A stretch of 8,809 nucleotides of DNA from Lentisphaerota bacterium (GCA_022839525.1 JALHET010000172.1:1-8809); one strand, 5' to 3'; positions 1 through 7,072 are shown, counted from the stretch's first letter. A program made the numbers and translations. The notes: generated by a model from the sequence alone, not told the origin.

Positions 1-321
1 CGGCGCATCCACGTTCTCAAAATCCCCATCCGCGTCCACCGCTTTTTTCCCCGCCGTGTCTCCCGGCGCCTCGCTGAACGAATCCCACGGCACCGGCTGT
101 TGCACCTGGATGCGGTTGATGAAGATGCCGTTCCCTCTTCGCGTCACCGTATACGGGGGCGGCAGATACCGTCCCTCAATGAACACAAAGCCCCCGTTTT
201 GCGGCACCCCCAACGTAGTGCCCAATTCCGCCAGAGCCTCTTCCGGCACTTCCGGCAACCCACCAGCGCCCGAAACCGACGCCACAATGGAAACCAACGT
301 CACTTTCCAGAAAAACCTCAT
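1..321 (-). CDS. Secreted protein of unknown function, N-terminal part (cut by left edge)
   Basis: An open frame runs leftwards from ATG at 321 to the window edge without a stop, giving 107 residues; the C-terminus is missing. Residues 1-20 look like a signal peptide: a basic start (MRFFWK), a hydrophobic stretch (VTLVSIVASVSG), then small residues, so export is likely. The mature part starts with an acidic, Leu/Glu-rich helix-like stretch, followed by a compact motif FVFIEGRYLPPPYTVTRRG and then GIFINRIQVQQPVPW. This reads like a small beta-rich unit describing an exposed strand pair. It ends in a low-complexity acidic region rich in Asp, Gly and Ala. The start is preceded by G-rich sequence (GGGGAATC twice, then AGGG close to the ATG), a weak ribosome site. 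It lies 283 nt downstream of pheT on the same strand and probably has its own transcription start, although I found no convincing promoter. I do not recognise the function. Confidence 0.75.
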   Translation of the reverse strand, partial: MRFFWKVTLVSIVASVSGAGGLPEVPEEALAELGTTLGVPQNGGFVFIEGRYLPPPYTVTRRGNGIFINRIQVQQPVPWDSFSEAPGDTAGKKAVDADGDFENVDAP

Positions 322-397
322 ATGCCCTGATTCCCCGATTCCCCATAAGGGTCAACTGAAAAAAAGCCCCACTTTGCCGTAACGCAGAACCTCTGGA

Positions 398-413
398 ACC
401 TCACGTTTGAGGT
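398..413. other. Short perfect hairpin downstream of pheT
   Basis: ACCTCA and TGAGGT form a 6-bp perfect stem around the 4-nt loop CGTT. Just before it the heptamer GAACCTC occurs twice with a 9-nt period (387-393 and 396-402). The hairpin lies between pheT and the left-edge gene. It could help end pheT transcription or stabilise an RNA end, but no T run follows directly on the minus strand; the nearest T7 run is about 33 nt further on, at 359-365. Its role is unknown. Confidence 0.35.
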
Positions 414-436
414 GGGTGTCCTAGTCGGCGGTTTCT

Positions 437-469
437 GGTGCCTGTCCCGAAAGACAGGTGCCCGTCCTG
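437..469. repeat. REP-like imperfect tandem repeat with hairpin
   Basis: GGTGCCTGTCCCG at 437-449 is followed by GGTGCCCGTCCTG at 457-469, matching at 11 of 13 bases with a 20-nt period. Between them, CCTGTC (441-446) and GACAGG (453-458) form a perfect 6-bp stem around CCGAAA. The mix of repeat and hairpin in a noncoding gap resembles REP-type palindromic elements spread by REP-associated transposases. No transposase is in the window, so this is an inference from form alone. The rest of the 322-604 gap holds no gene I can support. Confidence 0.4.
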
Positions 470-604
470 CGCCGCATTCAAACTCCCGGTACACATTGAA
501 GGTCAGAGAAATGCTGCTTATTCGCGCACAAAGCAGGGCCCACTTCGTTCTCGTGCCGGACCCGCATTCCCGCCCGGCTTCATTCAAAGATCCCGAAAAA
601 AACC

Positions 605-3019
605 TCACCCTTCGCGCACTTCCACGTTCAAGTCGTCTTTCAAAGCCCGGACGATTTTTGCGAAGGCCGCGTTCACCTCCTGATCCGTCAGCGTCCGGTC
701 TGGCGAACGGAAGGCAAGCGTATACGCCAAACTGCGTTTCCCCTTGCCCATTTCCTTTGATTGAAAAATATCAAAAAGCTCGACGGCGGTCAATTCCGCA
801 GGCCCCGCCTTGCAGACCGCCGCGACCACGTCGCGATGCGTCACCGAGGCGTCCGCCATAAACGCGATGTCGCGCCGGACCGCCGGGTATTGCGGCACCG
901 GCTTGACCGCCGCAACCTCCCCTGCCCCCGCCAACAGCGGAGCCAGCCGGAGTTCGGCCAGCGGCATCGGCGAGGTCATGCGCCACTGGTGACGCAACGC
1001 CGCCGACACCAGCCCCATGCAGCCGATCCGCCCGCCGTTCAGGAGAATCTCAACCGCCCACCCAGGCTCCATCGCAGGATGCTCACACCGCGCGAAATCA
1101 ACACTGCCCGCATGCAGCGCGGCCGCCAGCGTCTCCACCGCACCCTTCAGCCACAAGAGCGCCTCTTCGTTGGACACCGCGCGCCGCCGGTCAACCGCCG
1201 GGCGGCCAAACGGCCCCATCAGCCCCAGCGAGACGCGCTCCTCCTCGCCGGGCTGCTTGTCAGCCCCCACAAAAAACACGCGCCCCATCTCAAACAACGC
1301 CGCGCCCTCAACCTGACGCGACGCGTTGCGGCCGAGCGATCCCGCCATCTGGGGCAGCAGCGAGTCGCGCAGGACACCGTAATCCGCGCTCACCGGGTTC
1401 GGCAACACCACCCGCGCACCCGCGCCCCGCTTGTCGAACGCGTCCAGTTCCTGCGCCGAGAGGAAACTGTAGTGCATCGCCTCGGAGAAGCCCATGCCCA
1501 GCAGCACCTGCCGGCACCGCGCCTTTGCGTAGAACACGCGGTCGTCCAGCGCAGAGACCGCAGTCGAATCCGGCATCTTGTCCGGAATCGCGTCCAGCCC
1601 GTACAAGCGGGCGATCTCTTCAATCAGATCCGCTTCCAGCGTCAGGTCCAGGCGGAACGAGGGGATCTTGAACGTGGCCTGCGCCGCATCGCGCGAGAGC
1701 ACGTCGAGTCCCAGCGACGTCAGGATGCCGACCATCTCGTCGGACGAAAGCGCCACGCCGATCACTTCCTGCGCCCGCTTGAACCGCAACGTCACGTCGC
1801 CGTTTTCAAACCCGCGGTTGTCCACATCGATCACGCCTTGAGCCACCTTCGCCTGACCGTACTCAACCAGCAGTGCCACCGCGCGGCGGCTCGCCCAGTC
1901 GGCCAAGTCGGGGTCAACCCCGCGCTCGAACCGGCGCGATGATTCCGTCGAAAGCCCCAATTTCGCCGCAGTGAACGTGCTCGAGGCGGGATCGAACAGC
2001 GCGCTCTCCAGCAGCACATGCTCCGTGCCCGCCGCGATCTCGCTGCCCTCCCCACCCATGACGCCCGCCACCGCGCTCGGCACCTTGGCATCCGCGATCA
2101 CCAGCATGTCCGCATCCAGCGTGCGCTCCACGCCGTCCAGCGTCTTGAGCTTCTCGCCCGGCTTGGCGCGCCGCACCACAATCGTCCGCTCCGCCAGCGT
2201 GCGGTAGTCGAACGCATGCAGCGGCTGGCCGCACTCCAGCATCACATAGTTGGTCACGTCAACGGTCAGGCTGATCGGACGCATGCCGCACAGCTCCAGC
2301 CGGCGCCTCATCCACTCGGGCGATGCGCCGTCTTTCACGCCGGTCATCACGCGCGCCGTGTAGCGCGGGCACTTGACCGGATCTTCGACCCGCACCTGCG
2401 CAAAGGTCCCTACCGGCTCGCCGCTCTCGGGGAACGCCACCGGCGGCAGCTTCAGCGGACGCTTCAGCAGTGCCGCGAACTCGCGCGCGATCCCGATGAT
2501 CGAGAGGCAATCGGGACGGTTCCACGTGATCTCCAGATCCAGCACCGTCTCCGGCGGCGGCAGCACGTCGCGCATCGGCGTCCCTGCTTTAAGGGCCGGA
2601 TCGAGGATCATCAGTCCCGAATGGTCGTCAGAGAGGTTCAGTTCGCGGGCGGAGCACAGCATGCCGAACGACGCGACGCCGCGCAGCTTGGCCTGCTTGA
2701 TCGTGAAGCCGCCACCGGGCACCACGGCGCCGACCTTGGCCAGCGGCACCTTGAGGCCAGCCGCGCAGTTCGGCGCGCCGCACACGATCTGCAGTTCCTG
2801 CGTGCCGTCGGAGACTGCGCACACATGCAGGTGGTCGGAATTCTCGTGCGCCACGCAGGTCAGCACCTCGCCCACCACAAAGTGATCGTCGAGCGTCACG
2901 CCGACTTCTTCGACCGCCTCGACCTCAACTCCGGAAAAGGTCAACGTGTCGGACAACTCCTTGACCGACAGATCCGACACGTCCACATACTCGTTCAACC
3001 AACTGACAGGCACTTTCAT
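605..3019 (-). CDS. pheT: Phenylalanine--tRNA ligase beta subunit
   Basis: Beta chain of the cytoplasmic alpha2-beta2 enzyme that attaches phenylalanine to tRNA-Phe using ATP. The frame is complete at 804 residues, close to the usual 790-810. Domains in order: EMAP-like tRNA-binding domain (about 40-150, with IVCGAPNC and the KLRGVASFGMLCSARELNL stretch); B3/4 editing domain (about 210-385, with DVTNYVMLECGQPLHAFD); B5 domain (about 405-475, ending EADLIEEIARLYGLD); catalytic-like core (about 490-690); C-terminal FDX-ACB anticodon-binding domain (about 705-803, with PQYPAVRRDIAF and the late SPDRTLTDQEV). I chose ATG at 3019 because AAGAAGGG sits 7 nt upstream. A TTG two codons earlier (3025) would place the ribosome site too close. 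The partner gene pheS is not beside it, on either side, within this window. Confidence 0.98.
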   Translation of the reverse strand: MKVPVSWLNEYVDVSDLSVKELSDTLTFSGVEVEAVEEVGVTLDDHFVVGEVLTCVAHENSDHLHVCAVSDGTQELQIVCGAPNCAAGLKVPLAKVGAVVPGGGFTIKQAKLRGVASFGMLCSARELNLSDDHSGLMILDPALKAGTPMRDVLPPPETVLDLEITWNRPDCLSIIGIAREFAALLKRPLKLPPVAFPESGEPVGTFAQVRVEDPVKCPRYTARVMTGVKDGASPEWMRRRLELCGMRPISLTVDVTNYVMLECGQPLHAFDYRTLAERTIVVRRAKPGEKLKTLDGVERTLDADMLVIADAKVPSAVAGVMGGEGSEIAAGTEHVLLESALFDPASSTFTAAKLGLSTESSRRFERGVDPDLADWASRRAVALLVEYGQAKVAQGVIDVDNRGFENGDVTLRFKRAQEVIGVALSSDEMVGILTSLGLDVLSRDAAQATFKIPSFRLDLTLEADLIEEIARLYGLDAIPDKMPDSTAVSALDDRVFYAKARCRQVLLGMGFSEAMHYSFLSAQELDAFDKRGAGARVVLPNPVSADYGVLRDSLLPQMAGSLGRNASRQVEGAALFEMGRVFFVGADKQPGEEERVSLGLMGPFGRPAVDRRRAVSNEEALLWLKGAVETLAAALHAGSVDFARCEHPAMEPGWAVEILLNGGRIGCMGLVSAALRHQWRMTSPMPLAELRLAPLLAGAGEVAAVKPVPQYPAVRRDIAFMADASVTHRDVVAAVCKAGPAELTAVELFDIFQSKEMGKGKRSLAYTLAFRSPDRTLTDQEVNAAFAKIVRALKDDLNVEVREG

Positions 3020-3053
3020 TCTCAAACCCTTCTTCGCTCAAAAACGTCGTGCC

Positions 3054-3062
3054 AGTGTAGCA
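3054..3062 (-). promoter_or_regulatory. Candidate extended -10 promoter of pheT
   Basis: On the minus strand the sequence reads TGC TACACT, an extended -10 (TGn plus 4 of 6 TATAAT matches). It would start RNA near 3047 and leave a leader of about 28 nt that contains the ribosome site. There is no good -35 at 17 nt; extended -10 promoters can work without one. The region is also palindromic (GTGT-GCT-ACAC), which could mark an operator. This comes from motif reading only. Confidence 0.35.
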
Positions 3063-3117
3063 CACCGGGACACGGATATCAGCCAAAAGAACGCCTCGAC
3101 AGCAACAAAATGTGTGC

Positions 3118-3146
3118 TTGATCATAGCCGTCAGAGCGAATAACAT
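3118..3146 (+). promoter_or_regulatory. Candidate sigma-70 promoter for the small ORF and secreted protein
   Basis: TTGATC (4 of 6) at 3118-3123, a 17-nt spacer, and TAACAT (4 of 6) at 3141-3146 face rightwards. RNA would start near 3153, giving a leader of about 58 nt before the ATG at 3211. The leader contains the 5-bp hairpin CCCGC-CTTC-GCGGG (3167-3180). The match is moderate but the spacing is ideal, and it is the only rightward candidate I found in this gap. Confidence 0.4.
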
Positions 3147-3210
3147 GCCCATATCACTTAGGGTTGCCCGCCTTCGCGGGGTAGGCTCACTAACACTGTT
3201 GGAGTCGAAG

Positions 3211-3339
3211 ATGAAATACCATTGCGGCACAGAAGTCATGCTGGGCGACGAGATCATGGTGGGTTTCAGGAAACACCCGGACATTTGCAAAGCGCATCTG
3301 GCCACTCCCCGGAGCAGGAAGGAGATACGCCTTGAATAA
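3211..3339 (+). CDS. Possible small protein, 42 residues, overlapping the next gene's start
   Basis: ATG at 3211 has GGAG 6 nt upstream, a good ribosome site, and the frame runs to TAA at 3337-3339. The product starts MKYHCGTEVMLGDEIMVGF and ends in a basic, charged tail (RSRKEIRLE). The opening GTEVxLGD pattern resembles the start of small beta-strand domains seen in bacterial hypothetical proteins, but the usual following strands are not visible, so it may be a shortened relative or a leader peptide. The frame stays open upstream to an ATG at 3112, but that start lacks a ribosome site and would lie inside the proposed promoter. The stop overlaps the TTG start of the large secreted-protein gene by 8 nt, an arrangement typical of translational coupling. 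It may not be a real gene. Confidence 0.4.
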   Translation: MKYHCGTEVMLGDEIMVGFRKHPDICKAHLATPRSRKEIRLE

Positions 3340-5323
3340 ACCGTTTGGATTCGTACCCGTCATCTTTTGCTGTGCGGCACTGTCTGCGTGGTGCGGCGAA
3401 CAACCGGAAGGGTTGGTTGCGGATCCGTTCCGCGCGGCGGATGCGGTCTGGCCTAAATACGTCGTGGGGGGACGGGAGTACCGTTATCTGCTCAACAACG
3501 GGTTTCTTTTGATTCCGGAGGTTGAGAACGAGCCTTTCGTGAAAGAGGCGGGCTTAATCGTGGGCATCCGCGAGACGCGTTCAGGCGGCGCGCGGACCAT
3601 CACGATTCCGGAAATATCCCTCTACAGCGAGTCGGGCGGCGCGGTGGCGGCGAAAGCGACCGTGAGCACGGCGGACGCAAACGCGATCGTGGAAGACCCC
3701 GACGCGCTCTTCGACGGACGCCGGGACACGACCTGCGTCGTTTCCGCGCCGATCTGGGATCCGTTCACGTTTTCGGAACCGGTCACAGCCCGTATCCGCA
3801 TCACGGCGGAGAAGCCGTTCGTGAAAGCGGTGATTGCGCGCGCCAACTCGCCGAAGTGCCTCATCGCGGCGCTCTCGGCGGACGTTCCGGGCGCGAAACT
3901 CGAAAACCGCGACGGGACATGGACCGTCACCGTCCCGGCTCCCGTGACAAACATGGAGCTCACAGCCGAATCCGACCGTTACCGTTACGAAGTCGGCGAA
4001 ATCTGGAGCCCGGACAAAATACGCGACCGCATCCAGACGAAACCGTTCTACATCTACGCGCCGGACCGGTGTATTTCCGGTCTCGATCCGAAATGCGTGG
4101 ATCTTTCCGGTTACGAGAAGGTGATCGCCGAACATCCCGAAACCTACCTCGGCAGCGATTTCGGCGAATGGGAAGGCCATCTCCTCTACACGCTTTCCCG
4201 GATGCGGAGCGACCGCTACCGCGGTTTCACCACGTTTTGCAAGTTCCCCTGCAACCGCGAGGAAATGGTGCGGAACTTCAGAAGCATGTGGGATCTCACG
4301 CTGTCCCAGAAGGGTCCCAAAATGTTCGGCATGAGCGCGCAGGCGACCTTCCAGCCGTACGCGTGCGAATGGGGCAGCTCCCTTTCCTGCGTGGAGCTCA
4401 CGTCCGAAAAACGCGAATCCCCCTACCGCAACACGATGATGTTCGTCAACGGCGCATCCCGCCAATTCGGTGTTCCGGTCTACGTGTACACGGCTTATTA
4501 CGTAGGGGATTGCACCTGCGATTCGCGCGAGGAAAGGCGCAATTCCGCCGGAGGGACGCGTTTCGGAACCGATTGGGGACAGGCGCCTTCCCAGGGCCTG
4601 CGGCAACTGATGATGTCGTATTACATGGGCAGCAACTATGAAAGTTTCGAGTGCATGCCTTGGGGACAGCTCAAGAGGGAAAAGGACGGAACCGTGTCGT
4701 TCACCCGGGTCGGGGAATCATTGCGCACAATGTGGAACTGGCAGGAGAAGCCGGAGGCGAAGCGCGGCGAATTCTACGCCCCCATCGTGTTGCTCCTCGA
4801 CCGCAAGAACGGCCACGACATGATGGACACTCGGCGGATCACCGAGAAATACGGCGGCGTGGGATCGTTCATAGGCTCGTACCCGCCATTCGACCCCGAT
4901 TTCATGATCGAATACGCGATGCAGGCGTTCAGTCCGTATTACGGCACAAAGCCGGTTCCCGACCACAGCACGAACCTGCGCAACTCCAGGCTCGGGGACA
5001 TCGCTGTCGCCTATTTGGCCAATCCGCTCACCGCAGAAAAAGAACCCGGCCTGGAACAACTTGCGAAATATCCGGTGGCGTTTCTTGTGGACGACCTCGC
5101 GTGGACGGAGTCGTTCGCGAACACGGTGAAAAGGCGAACGGAGGCACGTTCGTTCTCACCACAGGCCAGCTCGGGCCGTTCGCGGATGACGCGGCCTTCT
5201 CCGGCATCGCCTCCACAGGCGAAAAGACGGAGGCGGATGGGCTCGTCCTCGACCGGATCACGCTTTCCCCGAAGGCGCGTGTGGTCGAAAAAACCTCTTC
5301 CGGCGAGCCGCTGGCCGTCCTGA
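3332..5323 (+). CDS. Secreted glycoside hydrolase-like protein, N-terminal part up to a frameshift
   Basis: TTG start with a strong ribosome site (GGAAGGAG, 7 nt upstream); no ATG occurs in frame until about residue 208, so TTG is the credible start. Residues 1-21 form a signal peptide (hydrophobic FGFVPVIFCCAALSA). About 75-215 look discoidin-like (F5/8C), with DALFDGRRDT at 124-133. About 220-560 look like a TIM-barrel glycosidase core: GSDFGEWEGH at 274-283, CEWGSS at 345-350, NYESFEC at 435-441; Glu279, Glu281, Glu346 and Glu437 are possible catalytic or substrate residues. Seven cysteines (303, 307, 345, 353, 394, 396, 441) suggest disulfides in an exported fold. A GATase-like domain, as in GH42-type enzymes, begins near 560. 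Sense is lost after codon 600 (5129-5131); the tail to 5323 is Arg/Ser/Pro-rich, typical of a wrong frame. The substrate and exact family are not recognised. Confidence 0.8.
   Translation: MNKPFGFVPVIFCCAALSAWCGEQPEGLVADPFRAADAVWPKYVVGGREYRYLLNNGFLLIPEVENEPFVKEAGLIVGIRETRSGGARTITIPEISLYSESGGAVAAKATVSTADANAIVEDPDALFDGRRDTTCVVSAPIWDPFTFSEPVTARIRITAEKPFVKAVIARANSPKCLIAALSADVPGAKLENRDGTWTVTVPAPVTNMELTAESDRYRYEVGEIWSPDKIRDRIQTKPFYIYAPDRCISGLDPKCVDLSGYEKVIAEHPETYLGSDFGEWEGHLLYTLSRMRSDRYRGFTTFCKFPCNREEMVRNFRSMWDLTLSQKGPKMFGMSAQATFQPYACEWGSSLSCVELTSEKRESPYRNTMMFVNGASRQFGVPVYVYTAYYVGDCTCDSREERRNSAGGTRFGTDWGQAPSQGLRQLMMSYYMGSNYESFECMPWGQLKREKDGTVSFTRVGESLRTMWNWQEKPEAKRGEFYAPIVLLLDRKNGHDMMDTRRITEKYGGVGSFIGSYPPFDPDFMIEYAMQAFSPYYGTKPVPDHSTNLRNSRLGDIAVAYLANPLTAEKEPGLEQLAKYPVAFLVDDLAWTESFANTVKRRTEARSFSPQASSGRSRMTRPSPASPPQAKRRRRMGSSSTGSRFPRRRVWSKKPLPASRWPS
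5129..5152 (+). other. Frameshift site: A4 run followed by a perfect hairpin
   Basis: The frame changes at AAAA (5129-5132). Reading on in the -1 frame, or adding one A, gives V-K-K-A-N-G-G-T-F-V-L-T, the expected GATase-like strand. Two bases after the run, CGAACG (5135-5140) and CGTTCG (5147-5152) form a perfect 6-bp stem with a 6-nt loop, extendable by G-U pairs. The cause may be a sequencing or assembly error, a real deletion, or recoding. The slip codons (AAA to GAA in the P site) re-pair poorly, so classic -1 recoding is less likely. Confidence 0.8.
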
Positions 5324-6471
5324 ACCGGTACGGCGAAGGCCATGTGCTTGTCGTGGCGTCACCGTTCTTCAAACGCGTGAAGGACCGCGATCTCCCGCCG
5401 CCCCAAATGGAAAGCCTGCTCGTCCGGATGCAGGACGAACTCCTGCCGATGAAGGTGGAGGGGCCGTGCCAGGCGATCTACAACGTGATGCCGGACGGGT
5501 CTTGGAAAGCGGTGCTGATCAACAACGCCGGCGTCGTCAAGAAACCGGACGAGCCGGAAGAACACTTCCTGCCGGAATTCGATTCAGACATCCGCCTCAC
5601 CCTTCCGAAAGGCGCGACGGCAAAAGAACTGCGTTTCAACGCCCCGCTGGTCCGGGCCGAAACAAACGGGTTGGCCGTCTACTCGTTCAAACTCCCTTCC
5701 GGCGCGGTGTACGTGCTGGAAGTAAAGGGCCTGAACGTGAACAAACGCAGCATCACCCCGCGCGCGGCCGACCCCGTAAAACCCTTCACAACCCCACCCT
5801 ACACGGCGATACTGCCGCCGCACGACGGTTACAAGTACGATCCGTCCAAACTTCCCCCTGTGCCGCCCACGCCGCCGCTGGTGGGCGAATGGAGGGCGTC
5901 TGACGGCTACCGGGATTCCTCCGGCAACGGCCACGACGCCCGGATGAACGAACAAGGTTTCGGAACGGTGAACTTCTTCGCCGACTACACGGCCGCGGAA
6001 GGGACCTTCGAAGCGGTGGTGACCCCAGCCCCGGCGGCGGACTGGGCCAAAGCGAAACAGGCGGAGGGCGGCGTAATGACCAAGGGATCACACAACGGCG
6101 TGAGCGACCTGTTCGGCTTCGGATGGCGCAAGGGACGCTGGGAGGCGTATGTGAATGCCAAGATGCCGAGCAGACGCGAAACGGTTGTCGGCCCCGAGGC
6201 GAAAGCGGAGCGGACCCATCTGGCGCTCGTGTTCAAGCACGGATTCCTGCGTTTTTATGTGAACGGGGTGGAAGCGAAGGGCGAAAACGGTCCCATGAAA
6301 ATGGCGATGAGCGAACAGGGACGCGATTCGTTCTACCGGGAATTCACGGTGTTGCTCAGAACAATCAACACCGTGCCGGGGTTCCAGTTCCTTGGCGAAA
6401 CGGAAGTCTTCAGATACCACGGACGAGCGTTTTCCGCGGCGGAAATCGCCGCGCGTGCGGCTGCCAGGTAA
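5131..6471 (+). CDS. Same secreted protein, C-terminal part: GATase-like end, beta-sandwich and LamG-like domain
   Basis: This is the in-sense continuation of the gene that starts at 3332; together they give about 1046 residues. It has no start codon with a ribosome site of its own near the junction, and the frame upstream of 5131 reads as nonsense, so it is not an independent gene. In joined numbering: the rest of the GATase-like domain to about 690 (GEGHVLVVASPF at 668-679), as in beta-galactosidase trimerisation domains; a beta-sandwich at about 715-810 (MPDGSWKAVLINNAG from 720); a proline-rich linker (about 820-850); then a concanavalin/LamG-like domain from about 850 to the end, opening VGEWRASDGYRDSSGNGHDA, with the late strands LALVFKHGFLRFYVNGVE and a final helix AFSAAEIAARAAAR. 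LamG-like domains often bind glycans, which fits a surface or periplasmic polysaccharide role. Fifty-one bases separate it from the convergent cobO. Confidence 0.8.
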   Translation, partial: KANGGTFVLTTGQLGPFADDAAFSGIASTGEKTEADGLVLDRITLSPKARVVEKTSSGEPLAVLNRYGEGHVLVVASPFFKRVKDRDLPPPQMESLLVRMQDELLPMKVEGPCQAIYNVMPDGSWKAVLINNAGVVKKPDEPEEHFLPEFDSDIRLTLPKGATAKELRFNAPLVRAETNGLAVYSFKLPSGAVYVLEVKGLNVNKRSITPRAADPVKPFTTPPYTAILPPHDGYKYDPSKLPPVPPTPPLVGEWRASDGYRDSSGNGHDARMNEQGFGTVNFFADYTAAEGTFEAVVTPAPAADWAKAKQAEGGVMTKGSHNGVSDLFGFGWRKGRWEAYVNAKMPSRRETVVGPEAKAERTHLALVFKHGFLRFYVNGVEAKGENGPMKMAMSEQGRDSFYREFTVLLRTINTVPGFQFLGETEVFRYHGRAFSAAEIAARAAAR

Positions 6472-6498
6472 ACAGAAGCGAGGTAAACGATAGGTCTT

Positions 6499-6522
6499 CC
6501 CGCATGACCGGGCCGTTCCGGC
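6499..6522. terminator. Weak overlapping hairpins between convergent genes
   Basis: CCCG-CATGAC-CGGG (6499-6512) and GCCG-TTC-CGGC (6512-6522) share bases and could fold as alternatives in the 51-nt gap between the secreted-protein gene and cobO. A bidirectional stop would make sense here, but neither stem is followed by a T run, so intrinsic termination is doubtful. Confidence 0.25.
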
Positions 6523-7056
6523 TTAAAGCTCCACGCCCGGCCGCTCAGGCCAGCCGTTGTCCATGCCGTGCTTGACGCACTCGATGCGGCTGACCGTGTC
6601 GGCCAGCCCGATGAGCGCGGGGCAGGCGTCCCGCCCCGTCAGCACAAGGGTCGTGGAAGGGGCGGCCTGCGCCACGGCCTCGCAAACAGCCCGCTCAGAC
6701 AGCAGGCCATGCGCCACCGCGCCGCACACCTCGTCAAGCACCACCATCCCGAATGACGGATCGCGCAGTTTCTCCGCCGAAAGCCTCAGCCCGGCCTCCG
6801 CCGCACGCGCATGGCGCTCAAAGACAGGCCCGTCCTTCACCCTGACGAACCCTTCGCCGCACAGGTGCACCTCCACACCCGGAAGCTTCGCCAGCGCACG
6901 CGCCTCCCCCGTGTCGCCGCGCCGCTTGATGAACTGCAGCACGCACACGCGCTGACCGTGCCCCACCGCACGCAAAACCATGCCCAACGCCGACGTGGTC
7001 TTACCTTTCCCGTCCCCCGTGAGCAACACGATTCGATTTTTCGGCACCGGCCCCAT
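6523..7056 (-). CDS. cobO: Corrinoid (cob(I)alamin) adenosyltransferase, CobO/BtuR type
   Basis: Transfers the 5'-deoxyadenosyl group of ATP to cob(I)alamin or cobinamide to make the adenosyl form of vitamin B12; acts in the cytoplasm. The 177-residue frame is a little shorter than the about 196 of E. coli BtuR, mainly at the N-terminus. The family's P-loop GDGKGKTT is at 14-21, VLQFIKRRGDTGEA follows at about 39-52, a Walker-B-like VVLDE ends at Asp108-Glu109, and the C-terminus has the family pattern TGR...LADTVSRIECVKHGMDNG...PGVE. ATG at 7056 has AAGGAG 4 nt upstream. No other B12 genes or cobalamin riboswitch are visible nearby, so it may serve salvage rather than full synthesis; that is inferred. 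It is divergent from the glycosyltransferase and convergent with the secreted-protein gene. Confidence 0.95.
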   Translation of the reverse strand: MGPVPKNRIVLLTGDGKGKTTSALGMVLRAVGHGQRVCVLQFIKRRGDTGEARALAKLPGVEVHLCGEGFVRVKDGPVFERHARAAEAGLRLSAEKLRDPSFGMVVLDEVCGAVAHGLLSERAVCEAVAQAAPSTTLVLTGRDACPALIGLADTVSRIECVKHGMDNGWPERPGVEL

Positions 7057-7072
7057 CGCGCTCCTTGTATAC

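Noticed and set aside
341..357. TTGACC on the minus strand as a -35 box for the left-edge gene
   Set aside because: A 17-nt spacing gives AATCAG, a poor -10, and would leave almost no leader before the ATG.
359..365. T7 run (minus strand) upstream of the left-edge gene as a terminator
   Set aside because: The preceding sequence ends GTGGGGC but has no convincing pairing partner.
596..602. T7 run (minus strand) just after the pheT stop as an intrinsic terminator
   Set aside because: I could not find a stable GC-rich stem immediately before the run.
318..608. Minus-strand frame of 96 residues between pheT and the left-edge gene
   Set aside because: Off-frame, overlaps the left-edge gene's start, no ribosome site, and contains the repeat and hairpins.
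761..1942. Long plus-strand open frame of 393 residues opposite pheT
   Set aside because: It is Arg/His/Gln-rich with no domain sense and lies fully antisense to a clear pheT; GC-rich coding DNA often leaves such open frames.
3020..3025. TTG start two codons upstream for pheT
   Set aside because: ATG at 3019 has the AAGAAGGG site at a proper 7-nt distance and yields the typical MKVPVSWL start.
2018..3121. Long plus-strand open frame of 367 residues opposite the 5' half of pheT
   Set aside because: Same reason: Arg/His-rich shadow of pheT with no recognisable motif or ribosome site.
3112..3210. Longer form of the small ORF starting at 3112
   Set aside because: No ribosome site, and the stretch contains the proposed promoter and a leader hairpin.
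3581..4606. Minus-strand open frame of 341 residues opposite the secreted-protein gene
   Set aside because: Antisense to the discoidin-like and barrel regions, Arg-rich, no motif; a shadow frame.
4651..5130. Upstream stretch of the frame that ends at 6471, suggesting an independent second gene
   Set aside because: The protein is meaningless before 5131 while the other frame carries the barrel; there is no ribosome site at 4651. The sense simply changes frame at the A run.
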